DNA of 64,000 nucleotides from Struthio camelus (GCF_040807025.1 NC_090944.1:112220238-112284237), one strand, 5' to 3'; shown: positions 10,581 to 25,385, numbered from the stretch's first letter. The notes: generated by a model not told the origin, from the letters alone. Program-made: numbers and translations.

Positions 10581-13500
10581 AAACACAAGATGAGTATGGT
10601 GCTCAAGTATTGTTAAAAAAATAACCTTTTTAATACTAACATTTTAAAATCAAAGTTATATCACTGTAGAGGTAAGGAACTGAACAAAGCTAAGGAAATT
10701 ATAAAGCGAGGGACTTATCTCTGTGTGGCTTTCTAATTGGGAATTTCTGAAGAACAAATGTCATGCAGGTCTTAAAAAATATGGCAAGCTCCAGCTTTTT
10801 AATTCTTATGTTACCTTCACTTGCTGAATTTAGGCAGGGTTTTGTTTGAGGTGTTAACTTACTTAGTGGTGTGTTTGTGGGGTAGACAACAGATGCAGTT
10901 TTGGTATAGACAATACATGAGCAGAGTTTTAAGAAAAAATTCTGAAGTAAATACATACGTGAGTGCATGTATATCATCTTTTAACCACTTCATTTGGCTG
11001 TTGAGCAGAATAACTTACAATTAAAGCAAAAAAATACTTTTGTTTTTGTAGGTTTCAGACAGGCACTGGCAAATTACTTAATGTAACCTGTAGACTGATA
11101 AATGGTACTACTGTTCCTGGGGCAGACCTTAAGGACAATATGATATCCTACCTTTGGTATAATACATAGTGCCTAGCTTGGAGCAGGGAGGAATTGTATA
11201 GTGCTTTAAGGGCTTTAACTTCTGCATTCCAGTTAACAATGAGTCAAAAAGCACACAAAGTTTTAACGAGCTCAGTGATCATCTCCTTTTAGTTTGCAGT
11301 TTGATGCTAAAGAAAGATTACATTACTCAGGGTTAGGGTAAATTTAGAATATCTCACATCAACTTTCACATCAGCTGAACATCCAGTGCTTTATTGCCTA
11401 TGTCAACTGCAAATAGAAAATGACAAGCGTAATAGAAGAATTTTACATCCGCTTGACAGATTAACACTTGGGGAAATCTAAATTCTTGTCTCCAAACTTC
11501 CCTCCTGGAGCAGGCCTGATTCTTTGTAATTCACACTGATGCAGGAGGCTGGGTTCGCAGCTCAGCTGAGCCTGTGCTGGTGCGGAGCGAAGCCTGCAGC
11601 TCACGTCCCAGAGTGGCGCGTGAGTAACGAGCCAGTTTTTCAGCTGCTGTACGTCAGTTTGGTGAAACCAACTTCACGGCACTATGCTGAATTACACCAG
11701 CCAAGGGCCTGGACATACATGTGGAGTCTCATTTTACTAGAAGAAAGTTATGGAAAATATGAACCACTAAGAGAGGTCGCCGTGAAATACACAGCGGAGG
11801 CGACGTACATTCCAGAGATTTTTACTCTGCCCTTGAAGGAAACAGCCTATTTTTCCCCATTGTTTCACATCCCTGGCACATTTTCTTTAGACTACAGGTT
11901 TTTGAGCAGCACTTTTTGTAAGAATACCTTTGTTTTAAATTGACATAGTTTGGCTGTGGTCAGCCTGGGAATTGTTTATAACTTTTTGGTGGCTTGAATG
12001 TAAATTACCTTTAAGCATTTTTCCACTGAGGAAACATGAACATGATTAACAACAGAAAATGGAATTGCTGAGATTCTTGTACATGAAGTTGGGAAGCTGA
12101 ACCTTTGGGCCACTTCATTTTATCCATCAGAAAGAAGAATCTGCTTCCCACAGTACTTGTATCCTATTACTTACAATGATGTTTAGTTTCCTGGCCTGAA
12201 GTGGAAGCACCTGAAGGAAACCTCTTCCGTCCTGCAGCTTTCCTGGTGTGGCTCTTCAGGGCAAGCGGTCCCAGCCACAACCGGGGTGAGGAACCAGATA
12301 TGCAGCAGGAAGTGGCTATGGGCTCTGGCCATGTCTCTCCCCTGCTCTCATCTGCAGACGTAGGCAGAGGGAAGGGGAAAGCAGATCTGCAATTTGCAAC
12401 CAGCTGTGCCTCACAGCCTGTGGAGGTTTAAGCAGTGTAAGATCACTCCCCATGAGGTGTGGCTCATTTGAGATGTTGCCCCTTTACAGATATTTGGGGT
12501 TTTTATAGCTCCTTGTTTTGAAGAGGAACAACTTTATTGGTTTACCATGAGGCATGGGATGTTGCTAATTCTCCTAAGCAAAGCTCAAGTTATAAGAAGT
12601 TCCCAGGGGTTGCTGATGTAAGGGAAAAATAATTTGATGGCTAACCTAGAGGTAGATTAAATTACTCCTTCCTGGCTTATAGAGGGTACTCCCCTTACCT
12701 CCAACACAGAGTCTCTGGAGTTTTCCTTTCTGGGCTAGGATTTTGCCTCCCCAGAGAAGAAGCCTAAATTTTGTTCCCTATAAATTATCTGAGTGCCTGA
12801 GTCAGCATCTGCAATGCTGAATGTGATGGAAGTGACAGGAGTCTTGCCATGGGCTCCGACTGGGCCACTGGAGAGGTTTGGTTAAAGCTTAAGAGACAGC
12901 AGCAGGCAAGAACTGTACTGGACTTGGAGGCTGAATGCCAGTGTTGCTCTGAATATGTGCTTACCTAAAATCTGTCGTAAGGTTTTTAAAGTGGGGCTGA
13001 ATTTGTTAACTATCGTGTTTGTCCTCATAAGTTTCAATAAAGACCCCTAGCTGATACTCTGTAGTAAAGGTTGAAAGCTAGTGTTCTTGATATTACCATC
13101 TACCCGCCTGACTTTAATATTTCTGAAGCTTAGCTGCAGTAAAGCAACGCATAACAGGACAAGCCGGCATCATGCCAATTCTTAGGAGCTCATTCAAGAA
13201 AATAACAAATCCTTTGTACTGAATTTTTTCAAACATTTTCAGTTAACATTACTCAATATCCTCCTCTGACTGCATGTTTATTTAAGTGAATGGGCAGCTA
13301 AATGTACAAATTAAGTGCTATTTAACAGCATATGGAAGAGGAAAGAGAAAAATCCTTCCAATTCTTTAGAAATCTTCAGTTTTTATAAATTATTCGTAGA
13401 GATCTGAGGTAAAGCGTACCCAACAGTCTCCTGGTCTTCCTCCGTTGTCTTCCAAAGTAGCAACAGAAATTGTCTTCTAAACTAAACTAAATGAAAACAA

Positions 13501-16500
13501 AAAGACCAATGTCTTCATGAAGATTTCAAGTGGCTGAACTCTATTTTAGGTGGACTTTTTTGTAGTAGGATAGGCCATAGTCTATAATGCTACTGCTTCA
13601 TTGTTGATTAGTATGAAAAAAAATGTCATAAAGAGGTAGGTTTAACTTTTGAAGCTATGTGTAGCTGATCTTTAATTTACTTCTGCACATATTTAGTTAT
13701 TCAGTTTATAGCAAATAAAAATTGATCACAGTTTGCAAAGGCAGTTCACAAGTATTCAGAAAGATCTTCATTTAATAAGATAAATGCAGTTACCAAGGGT
13801 CAGAAAAGGTCTGTTTTTTTAAGGTACTGATGACTTGTGAGGGCCTCCATTATGGAGCCTCAAGAGATGTTTTTATTTTGAGGAAGTACTCAACACTCAC
13901 TTCCTGAAAAATGGAGCTTGGCTTTGCTGTTTTTTATTAATTATCCAAAAATTGTGATTCCAAGCTATTAATGAAACTTTAGCAAGAATTGTGTCATTTC
14001 CGGGGGTCCTTATTAAATGTGCATTTTGGTTCAAACGTGGAACCTATGAAAACCTGTTAGCCTACCTAAGCTAAATTCCACATTGTCACATTAAAGCATT
14101 TATACAATGGCAGTCTTCTAGAAATGACTGGATAAGAAAAAAGATTGAAAAATAGCTGAGCTTTAGTGCTAATTTATTCACCAGTCCTGAGTGAGGATGA
14201 GGAATGAACAGACACAATATGATTATAAGCATTTGAAAATCGGCAGAATTCTAATAGAGCTGGTTGAAACTTTGTGTATGAGTTTTTTTTCCTAACAAGG
14301 GGAAAGACTTATATAGCACTGTAACTGCAGAGCTGGTTAAAAAAAAAAATCATTCTGAGCCTTTATTTCTGTTTGGATTATTTTAAATAGGGAAATTTGA
14401 AAAACAAGCTGAAAAAAATAGAATCTTATCATTCTTCATCTCTCCCTAATGAATAAATGGTCTGGTTTGTCATACCAAAGAGCACACGCTGTTGTTTTCT
14501 CAAATTAGTGAGCTCCTGATGAAATTTATACCTTGGTCCAAGCCCTATAAAAGTCTAATGTCTTACATAAGTGCTAAGTTAAGAATTCAGCTGAGGCATA
14601 AATTGGTGCATTGGCTTTGTATCAGCCGTTTGCATTTGGGTGAATTTTATGCCCTGCCTGAGGGAAGAATGTGCTTCAGCTTATACTCTGGAGCATTATG
14701 ATGAGCTGCAGAGTGATCCATTTTCTGTTCTCCCTACTTTTTAAAAATAGCAAATGTTAAAGCTAACAGGTTAGGGATGTTACCTAGTAGGTGTTAAAAC
14801 TGTTGGAAAAGAAACTGACTTTTAGACTGAGGAGGAGATGGCAACTCCCTGGGGGACAAAATACGTTAGCATTGTGTGGGGGGTTTTTTTTGTCCTTTTT
14901 TTCCTGGCTGTTGAAACATCTCCTGTAGCTTTGTGTTTTATACAGATCGTTATCTGCAATAAGTAGATGGTCCACACAATGCTCTGTGTGCATGTGTATG
15001 CGTCTATAAATAAATACACTCATAAAGGTCCCTCTTCATCAATGCTGTTCACCCCTCTGTGTAATTCTGTTTAAGCTATTACTCCACTTGAACCATTTGT
15101 CAGTGAAAGGAAGTGCCTGCAGAGAAGTGATACGTTGCTATATAGCTCCTTGCTGTGAAATGTTGATTTTTAAACAGGGTGGCAGCCTGCTGCTGACTCC
15201 CTAATAAAAATGAACAGACATGTTTTAGGAGGTTTTGGTTTTCTTTTGTTATGCCCATTTTCAGGAATCTTTTATTGTCTTTCAGTTATTCCTGCTCAAC
15301 AATAAACTCTTTATGTTTGGTCTTTTTCCCTCTGGGAGTTTGGATTTCTTTCCTATTTGCATTTCTACATTTTTAAGCTGTGACAGCCATCATATTATCT
15401 GGTTACTAGCTAGTTGGGCAGGTGTGTGGTGTTTTCTCTTAAAATGGATAATATTAGCACTGAAATTTGGTGAGCTGTTCAGTGATTGTCCTCCATTTCA
15501 TAGACTGAAAGCACCAACAAGGATATTAATGCGAGAGCATAGGCTGGTGAATGAAACAAAAGCAGGTCAGCATAAACTAAATGGAAATGAAGTGGGAAGA
15601 AACTATATTCCCATTCTGAGTCCATTTATTAAGACATGTGAGGTTTAAAAGCAGATTGGGATTTGAAGTGAAAGACTGGCTAGGGTTCAACTGTCGGCCA
15701 AACTGACTTCAAAAGTCAGATACACCTACGTATGGTTAAGTACTGCTTTTTACGTATGTTTTGCATTTTTCTAAAAAATTAGTTATTGCAAAGTATTTGA
15801 GCTATGAAAGTGGGAGGTAGCTTCAGAGCAGATTTTTGCTGAATAAAATGTATTTTTTCCCGCTTCACAAAAAACTAAGGCTTATGTTTAGGAAAGATCT
15901 TCCTAATGCAGACTTTACATCAAGCTGGTAGATACAGTTGCGCTCACTAGTCCTCCCAGATCTTATAAGAATTAGTGCATTATTGGGTGGGATATATTTA
16001 GTTCCATCTTAGGTTTAAGACAGCCAGACACACTGAGCTAATGAGCATTAGCACATAATGAGTTAGTAAAGAGCCATTTGCACATTAGTGAAAAGTTCTC
16101 AGGGACCTGACCCACACTATCACTGCAATATTTCAATTTGTTTTTAAAATGCTTGTCTCAGTAGGCACAAATATATTCTGATTAAGGTACAAATACTGTT
16201 GGTGCAGGAGAATTACTGGAAATGTTGATATACGAGTTAAATAATATTAACTTTGCAATAATATTTAAATATAGGTAGCTCAGACCTGAGGGCAAGTCTG
16301 CGTTCCGTATACCTGCAGTATAGGTCTGAGCACTTAAGCACTGATACCTTCCATGTCTGCAGTAACAGACACTTACTTTACTACTCCGTGAGAAAATGTA
16401 AATCTTGGAAGGTGGCTTCTACCGGTCCGTTGAGCAGACTTATGCCATTACTGCATTTCCAGGATAGGTCATACAGAAATAGTTTTAGCGTTGCTTGCAA

Positions 16501-18070
16501 AATATAGTGAGATACCTGACTGCATCTTTGCTGACATATTAGGACTATCACCATCGGTCAAGAAAATCAAAATTCTAATCTTGTTTTCTAAGTGCTCATC
16601 AAAACACTTGTCTCAGCTTAATATGACCTGCTTTGATATGGCCTTCAAGGTCATTTAGTCAAAGAGTGTGATGGGGGTAATAGGTAATCTTTCTGTGGAA
16701 CAGTTCAGTGAAGACTCAAAGATGATACTTGCACCATGATTCTTGCACGTGGGTCCCTGGTAGATCTAGCTTCTCTCTCCCTGCAAATAGTCCTGATTTT
16801 CCTTATATTTCTGTAAACTAGTTCATAAAAAGGCTGCCTTAAGCATACAGTATGCAGCAAGAGTGAATGAACTCACTATAAAATAGATTTACCTGTGCCT
16901 GAAGAATTAGTTAATAAAGAACATTTGTTTTAATTTCCATTACCTACCCTACATTTACAAATTATATTTCCTGATTAATGACATCAGGAGTTGAACTTTG
17001 GCTTTTAAAGCACCAGACACATGCTGTGCTGTAGACACATTTACATTCCATTTATGCAAGGCGTCCAATTAAAAATTACTCATAGAAAGTATATAATACA
17101 CCAGAATGAATACATTATTTCCCCTATTAATCTACTTTCTTTGCTTTTCAGCAGAAGTGACCAACCTTTCACTTACCCCAAATGGGAATTCATGTCAAAA
17201 AATCCTGAAATAGGAAGCAAAAATAGCGGAAAATTTTCCAGGCTGAATTAGTGAATTATATTTCTAAAATAAAGAACTAGGAAAATAAAAGCTTTGCCTT
17301 TTATTTTGCTTATATAATTGCATTTAAAAAATGAAAAGAAAAAGGTCTGATCCTACACAGCAGTGCTTCTCCCTCCTGTCAAGAGAAAAAAGTCACAGGA
17401 TTGAGCTGTCCCTGTCACAAAATAGCCCATTCCTCACAGAAAGCAAGTCATTCAATAATATCAGCATGAACTACTTTAGGGTTTCTTTTTAAAGATAACG
17501 AGAAAAAATTATCAGGCACTTTCCAAACAGAGACACACAAAAAATAACTCACAAAAGCTCTCTGGCCTATTAGGGCATACAGTATATTCTTATTAAGCAA
17601 GGAAACCATTTTCATGCAGCACCCATGAAGACTTTATTGTCAGATCAGAGAGTAATATGCATAACAACTCTTGCAATTCCTCAGCTCTGAGCTGTGCTGC
17701 GTAATGCATCCCTCGTGCCCTTTTGCACCTGAAGGATTAATGGAGCAACTTCTGCAGAACATGCTTTGCATGTAGGTAGTGTTAGCCTTTTCTGCCACAT
17801 GTTGACTTTCTTGCAGGCTTTCTTACAAGCAGCACAAGCCTGAGTGTGGCTCAGTTAGTCTTCAGTAACAGCAGCTAATATTAATAACTCTGCAAATGAA
17901 AAGGCTATGCTTGCTGTTTGCTGGAACCACCAGATGCATTAAGTCAGCATGAATGTGTATCTTCATCGGTAGTCTGTGAAATTTTGCCAACTTTTGCATA
18001 GGGTTAATGCAGTAAGTAGACAGAAAAACCATGGTATAGTATTTGAAATTTTCCATGCTTCCACATGAAA

Positions 18071-18084
18071 ACAGTAGATGGCAG
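18071..18084 (+). promoter_or_regulatory. CTCF-like motif
   Basis: ACAGTAGATGGCAG fits the vertebrate CTCF core pattern CCASYAGRKGGCRS at 13 of 14 positions; only the first base differs. Occupancy is unknown. A site in the spacer upstream of EML4 could help set a domain boundary, but motif matches of this quality also arise by chance. Confidence 0.35.
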
Positions 18085-19761
18085 CAAGAGAGACAATGTA
18101 CAACCAAATCCCCTTTTTTGCCTTCTTTGCTTTAATGGATGGGCTTTGAATTATATATTGGCTATCATATTTTCTGGCTGGTCATGAAAATATGAGAGAC
18201 GGAAAACTGCCTTTTCTTTTAAGCATGTGATCTCAGTGTCTGTGATCTTCACCCTGGAAAGGTATTTCATGGCCCAAGTCTCTCAGGCCTGGCCCTGTAG
18301 TATCCCTTGTCCTTTTTTATGGTTCGCAATGCTTGAGAAATCATACTAGAGAAAAAGGAGAGTGCCCAGAGCAACTCAATCTTTCCATTTGATTTTACAT
18401 AAAATGTTGGTAAACAGAAAAATTTCTCCCTCTAAAACATGCTTCTCAGTCAAAATCCTTCAGCTGTGAGGGCCGCAACTCCAGGTGTTTATTGCCGGAC
18501 ATGGAGAATGCAGCTGTGGCTCAGGGAAGACTGGACATAGGATTAAAGAAAATTTCTGCCTGAGCATCATGAGAGAAAGGAATGGAGTCACTGGTAAAGG
18601 GACAGCTTTTCAAAGCGGAAAGAACTTTATTCAGAAATGAGTATTGCTGAATGTAAGTTGGTGAACTGGCATTAAAAACAAAAATTTAATTTACATTCCG
18701 GGTGCTCATGATTTCATTCTTTAAACAGTAGCTGGTGAAAGTATTTCCTGGTATTTCCACAGGTAATTCAGAGCATCAGCCTTAGGTTCTGCAGTTCCAT
18801 CTCTGTTGAGGCATAAAACGTACAGACTGAAGGAAGCACAGCTTAAACGTTGAAAGGAGCAAGTTTCCAGTAGGGCTGCATAGCTGAGGAGAACAGGTAT
18901 TTTGGGACAGTACAGCATCACATGTAGAAAAAATGTCACAAGTTGACCAGTCCTATGACATTATAAACACTGTCCTTTCATATATTGTTTGAGCAAGTTC
19001 CCAGATTCTTTTACTTTGATGGACATACTTACGTGAAGTTTTTTCTCACTCTTCCTGTACATTATACTCTAACTAGGCAGATGCCAAACGCTCTGCAGCT
19101 TCCTTTACACCTTTCTGATCAGGCAACTCGGTGCTCTTCAGAGCCACTTAAAAAAATGTTTGTCTCTTTACTCTGCTAACTCCTTCAGCATGTGCTTTAC
19201 TACTATGGGATATGGAGATTTTTTTGGCCCAAACTGCCCTGCCTGGTTGACTGCCTGCAGCAGTTTCAGTTCACAACTGCTAGTGATTTTTTTTGAAGGG
19301 TCCTTGTTTCAGATTTAAATGCAAAAAATTTGTGTGCCCCCCCCGGTGATTTCGAAGTTACAGTGCTCTTCCTGTTGCTGCGGTGGCCTTTTAAAGGTTT
19401 CCTTGCTCTTTCTGTATCTCTGCATGCTTTGACTGAAGTATGCATGATAATGAATGATATTCCTTTTTGGAGTAAAAGATGCACCAGACTTAAGCTTTAT
19501 TGGCTATATATATTATTTTTCTCTGCCAAATCAAAGCGTTTAGAGATGTCTCCAGCTTTGCTTCATAAGGGAAAAAAATTGCAAGCTGTTTTATATTTTA
19601 CTTTTTCAACCCTTAAAATTTAAATGTTCTTTGTACAAAGACTGTCAAAATGGAATCTTGTTGGGAGAGGACAGGTTGCAGCATAGGAAAGGGGCGGTTG
19701 ATCTATTTCCCTTATTTTTCCTTTTTTTTCGATATGATTGCTACTATATTTTGTGCTTTAG

Positions 19762-20008
19762 GTGCTTAAGGTAATGTTCAAAAGAGATCTACAGTGAATG
19801 CATTTTAATCATGTCCCTCCCTGCCTACGTCAGCCCTTCAGCGTGCTTCAGAGCTGTGAGTAACAGAGGGATTGTCTATACTGACTATATACCTGGTGAG
19901 AAGATAAAACTATTTCCACTCGTTCTGCAATACCACATCACAAGACTAGAGTGGATCAAAGGGTGGAATCTGCCTGAATTGTTTACCAATGTGGAAGAAG
20001 GGGATAAG
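19762..20008 (+). other. Candidate internal exon with short open frame
   Basis: A pyrimidine-rich stretch (about 19705-19760) ends in TTTAG at 19757-19761, and a perfect donor AAG|GTAAGT follows position 20008. Together they delimit a 247-bp candidate exon. From ATG 19811 the frame stays open through the donor for 66 codons (ORF end 20041 unspliced). The product, with segments such as GIVYTDYIPGEK and RLEWIKGWNLPEL, matches nothing I recognise. It could be an exon of a non-coding RNA or of an unknown small gene, or a chance pairing of splice-like motifs. Confidence 0.3.
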
Positions 20009-23000
20009 GTAAGTGATGAACAACTAGTCCCCTGGTTATGAGAGCACTGTAAAGCAAAAAGCCAAATGGAAATGGCAAAAGGCATCAACCGGCAATAGCG
20101 GACGTTAGTTATTAGTCCAAATGAAAATGTTACCACTCAAGGATATCAGGTAAATGAAATAGAAAAGTTTAGTTGTAGTGACAGGTGTTTGAAAAAGCTT
20201 TCAAATTATTCTAGCATGTTCCACATTAGTAGAACAAAGTAGCTGATCTTAAGGACTGCAAAAAATTTAGACTGAAACTAATAGAAATGAATCAAATGAC
20301 AAGAGAAATCCAAGACAGCAGCAACTGGAACAAAAATCATGGAGGAGAACTTATTAATTACGCCTGATGCATAATGATGAGGCATAATGATACAAAGAAC
20401 TGAGCAGCCTTTCTCTAGCAGACCTGGGGTCAATTCAGCCATCCTTTTCTTGTTTTCTGTGCCTAGCAGTCTAGTTTCGCAAGAGGAATATTGCTGAAAG
20501 TATACCATGTTCTTCAAGCAGCGTGTGAGGAGTTGCATTTGAGTCGCCTTTGTGTGTAGGTAGAATAATGATGCAAGGGCTTATCAAGGGCTACTGTCCT
20601 TCCCCTAAATCCAGAGAGTAGCTGGTGGACATGTACCAGTTTCTTACTCTTCATTGCATAAATACCTGCACTAAGCAAAATCAAAACACTACCCTACTCC
20701 AATAAGAGCGCTTTGTACCCATTCCTATTCAGTTTGCTCTCACATAAATAAATGCAGGCTAGTGAGAATACTGGGTCAAGAATATGCCTCTCACAAAGGG
20801 AGGAAAGCTCCATGATTCATAAAGAGACTTTTACTAAAAATAGGCATTTGTCATCAGGACTAATTTTCTTCTAATAAACCAACCTTTTTTAAAATATGAA
20901 CTGTTTGCTGTAAATGCTAGTGGAACTGCTTTATAGCTGGAATGTAAGACTGTGAAATGAACACAGTTTGAATGCGATGTGAACATGCAATATGAATAAA
21001 ACGCTTTTGGTGTACGTAAAATTGGCTGCACTTTATTTTTCTCAGCACTCTTTCTCTGCTCAGTTCCTGTGTCGTCTATACTAGTTATTTAAATGAATTT
21101 GGTCTAGATCTCATCTGAGAAAAGCAAGGAGGGCCATATACATATGTTAGGAGAAAAAAATATATTTCCATTTTAGTATTCCTATTCCTATTCCTGATAA
21201 ATGATTGCAAGTACAATTTCTCCTCTTCTGCAGAAGAATTTGAATCACCACTGGAATGCATGTGGTGAGCAGAGAAACTGTCAGCAGTGAAGCCCCCAAT
21301 CAAAAAGAGTGGCTAGTAGTTTTAAGACTGCATTCTGGCTTGGATTGATTTTGTGGTGATGTTTGGTTTCTTGCCATTTTTCTAGAAAATATAAGAATCA
21401 AAGAAGAAAAATTGCATTGATTGGCTCAGGTCTCGTTTAAAACTATATTTATGCCTTCTAATGTAGCTTAACATTTTACAGATGGCTTGCTTCTTGTTAA
21501 AGCTGGGGACGCATGTAGATTGAATTATCAGCAGATTAGAACCAGCTGCATTTAGTTCACAATTTTTTGTGCGTATTCTGTCCAGCAGAATGCACAGAGC
21601 AGACTCTTGCTATACGAATTCTGTTAAATGCCTAAACAAGAACCCATAGAGATTAATAGAGGGTCTGACTCTATTTAATGCTGGTTACCTTTTCTTCAAA
21701 GCAACCACGCTGTACGTGAGAGAGTTTGTGTGTTCAAGGCCATAAATTCCACAGAACAGGGGCTTCTCTTTGACTATGAATTAAGAGTAAAGTGGATCGG
21801 ATCCCCAAAATTTATATAAATAGAACTAGAATCCATCCCAAAATCAGTAGGACATGCGCAAGACAATGGAAGTGACTTTTCAGTTTCCTGCCTTACATTT
21901 TATGCACTTTAATAAAAGGGATTTGGAACGGTATGATTCCAATTTTGCAATGTGTTACACTGACTCTGCCCATTTCTAAATGACTAGACCGGATGCAAAA
22001 TGATGAAGAATAAATACAGGATTGATTTGCTAGCAAATGTATCCTTAATTGTTTACCCCTGTAAGTTCTGAGTATCAGAACTATTTCATGACGTTTCAGG
22101 ACGCACAAAACCCTGTGGAATGCAGTATTAAAACAGACCATTAAGATTTTCATTGGCAGATTGGATTTACCACAACTTATTAAATTTATTTAAAGCTCTT
22201 TGAAGTTGGTAACAAAAGAGCACTTAAATTATATTAAAATGTTACAAATATACTTTTTCTTATTAGTAACGATTCAAATACCAACATCCACACCTGCAGC
22301 AATTTTTTTTACCTTTGGCTAGGTAAAAAGAGCTAATTTGCATAGTATTAATACAACCCTACTTTGTTCTATTTTAGGTACTTAGGTTCATTACCCATGA
22401 AGTATTCTGAAAAAAAAGGGGGAATAAATTGTGGGTTACCGCCCCTAAGTCTTCTGTTACTGATGTTCTCTTACACTGAAATGATTCCAGATACTTGGCT
22501 GTAAGGAAAATCATTTGCTGCAAAATTCAGAATCCTTGTGCCAAGTTAATCTCTTTTTGCATATATGTCTTAGATTTAAAATGCATTTTTAGCGATACTT
22601 AGTAAGACTAGTTAATATTTCTAGGGGTGATTTTTGCCAAATTTATTGCATGGGATAATCTCACCAGAAGTAGTTCAGGCTTACTAGGAATAAGCACTTT
22701 ATATTTTTATTAAGTTCAGTGGATGTTTCTTTGCAGAACTTTTTTCCTGAAGCAGGTCACTTAAGTAAAATAAGCGTGCTTCTGCTATGCAAGTTTTTCC
22801 CCTAATCTTGAAGCCCCACTGCAGAATACCCTGATGTTCCTGAGAAATAAGGCTTTGTCTTGAACACAGAGTCAAATGAATTATTAACTTCTCGCACGTA
22901 AGGTTTACGGTGTGACCCAGGCCCCTGAAGCTGAGTGGTATTTTGCATCAGTTATTATACTTGTATGATTTTTACTAAAAAAATGTTGCTATAATCTTGT

Positions 23001-24104
23001 GCTTATGTGCTTGTATATCAAAGGAAAATATGAAGCAAAGTCTTAAATCAGTCTTCATTCTGTCTGTGTAGGCATTCTTTGTGGATTGCTTTGGAGCTCT
23101 ATAGGTCCACTCCAGTTAAGGCTCTCTCCCTGCGTTTTTTGCTAATTCGCTCTTCAGTGCTCGACAGGATTGAGTACAACTTGACTTGCTGCAACGAGTT
23201 CCAGTGAAAAGCGTTATTGAACTCCCAGGAGATTCTTTTCTGGAAGTCCTTCTTATTTTTCCTACTGAATATTAGTTTAAAGGCAAAATGCTGCTCTTGA
23301 AAATTCTCAGCTCTAATGAAGACGATTGGAAAGCATTTAGGCTCAGAGTTCGAAAACAGCCTGAATGCTTGTGCAAGGAATGATTTCTGAGTATGGAGCT
23401 CTAGTTTTTGCTTGCTAGCAATTTCTACCGGTTTTGATTGGGTGCCTATTAAATTCCTGATCACCTCTTACCAGACTTCTGCTAGCAGATTAAAGTTAGC
23501 TTATGGAAGACTTTACAATATATATATGTTTTTCCTCTCTTTCATTTTGTTCCTTTGTTAGTTTGCATTCAGCTCAGCTTTTCAAGCTTACCTCACAGCA
23601 ATAAGGAGTGGAAATTACTTTTTTTAGCTGAAATTCCCTTGTAATCAGATCTCGTATTTTCAGAACTTCAGGAAACACTTTTATTTTCATCATGAATTTT
23701 TCAATATTAGCAGATTATGACAAGAATAATAATATGATATATAATAATACATGGATCCTATTGTATTTTAAGGAAATGCCCATTCTATGGTATTATATTG
23801 TATATTTTTACAATATATTTTAATAAAAACCTATAATTGAGCTTTATAGTCTTTTGTGAAGTGTTGATGTTTATCTCATAAAAAAGCAGTGGCTAAACCA
23901 TTAGACCTCCAGAGAGCTGCAGCAGTTTTCAGGAGCAGAAAATGCTATATACGTTGTTTCTGTGCGGAAATGATCGTAACGCAGCTTCCATTGCTAGAAG
24001 TGGTGCAGCCCTAACATTTTCAAAAAAATACTTCTACTGAAGTAATAGATCTAATATTACATTTGACTGCACAGCACGCAGGCAGAGGGGGCATGTTATC
24101 AATT

Positions 24105-24210
24105 GATAAGGACTAACCTGGGACTGAGAAGATTTAAGTTCTTTTTCAACCTCTGCTGCCCAGTCCTTGGGGGGCTCTGAGCGAGTAACTGCTTCGTGTC
24201 TGGATCAGAC
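24105..24210 (+). mobile_element. MIR/CORE-SINE-like remnant
   Basis: The plus strand matches the forward order of an amniote MIR-like SINE: 'aaggactaacctgggactga', then 'gattta.gttc', then 'cctctgctgcc', then a segment resembling 'ggcaagtaact'. These correspond to the consensus blocks 'ctgggactcaggagacctgggttc', 'cagctctgccac' and 'gggcaagtcactt'. Divergence is high. Assigned from remembered consensus, so boundaries are approximate. Confidence 0.5.
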
Positions 24211-25385
24211 AGAGGGACTCCCTTACTACATGGCATCAAAGGGGTCCTGTTGCTGTAGTTATTCAAGTACTAATGAGAGTACTGCATGAAGTTCTTGCAG
24301 TTGAAAAGTAGTCAGTAACACTCAAATTCATTTTAAGTCACTGATGTGATATTAAGAGGAGATATTCTGAACATAAGAGTTCCTTTTCCAGCCTTTAAAA
24401 AGCAAATAGATTTAGGGAAATAATCTTTCTGATTTATGTTTGTTTCCTTCCAGTTGCGATACAGTTAATGCAGATTACAGAGATGCAGGAGAGAAAAACT
24501 GTACTGAAAATTTTAGCCTAGTCTGCTAACATAAAGTAGGAATGAAACATTTTAAATAACCAGAAAAGACATATTAAAGTAAACTGTCTAAGCCAGCTCT
24601 TCTTCCATTTACTTGCCAAGATTGGAAGCCTGGTTTCATGTTGTGTTGTGTGCACTAACCACTTGGGATACTGTCACCTAATATCCATCCACCTTGCAAA
24701 ACCTGACTGAAAAGGAACGCAAACCCAAAGGATTCATATGAGAAAATAATTGTGCAGGAAGGTGTCAGTGAACATAGGTTCACTTTTTGAATGCAAACCA
24801 CATTTCTACTGCCCCAGTTTCAAGACTTGCCAACATCTTCAATGTGAATACCAGATAGTAACAAAAAGGGATAAGTCCAATGTCCAAACCAGTAGAGGTT
24901 TAGTTATAAAATAAGGTGTGACATTTAATGATTCTGAGTAGCCATTCAGTGTTAAGTTCAAGAAATTTCCTTACTGGTTTAAGAGAGAAAATGAAGTATT
25001 GAGGAGGCCAGGTTGGATGATATGATGGTTTGCATCATTGTAGGTATTATTAAGTGATATACAGTATATTTTGTGATGCAGTTCTGGCTTTCTAAAATGG
25101 GTCCCTAAACTCACTGGAAATGTGTAACACTTGACATTTTGCACACCTGGTTATCTTAGAGTTGTTGAACTACACCCAAGGGGAACATACCTCTAGGCCA
25201 TCTTTCTTTTTTTCTGTCTTTTCAGGGGCAGGGGGTAAATCTTGGCCGCTGCACATAAAGTTTTCTGGAGTCTGCACAGATTATAGATGGTTTCTTGATG
25301 AGTGTGTATTTCTGAGATGTCTTATTCTGGCTGTGGATTCATCGATTTACTATGCCTCTAAGACTAAGGCCTAACTTGGTACAAA

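Larger units (their letters stand above)
9026..19761. other. Spacer upstream of EML4, first part
   Basis: This is AT-rich DNA with no recognisable gene. The longest ORF (11539-11943 plus, 134 codons) matches no family I know, has no codon or domain signature, and is compatible with chance. A strong plus-strand splice donor lies after 9427, and a MIR-like SINE remnant at about 10372-10580 (listed separately). A CTCF-like motif lies at 18071. From about 10.6 to 18 kb and again to 19.76 kb I see ordinary intergenic sequence with short A and T runs. Confidence 0.6.

Noticed and set aside
11539-11943. 134-codon plus-strand ORF
   Set aside because: No recognised family or domain, no flanking splice or promoter signals that settle it, and the length is compatible with chance in 64 kb searched in six frames.
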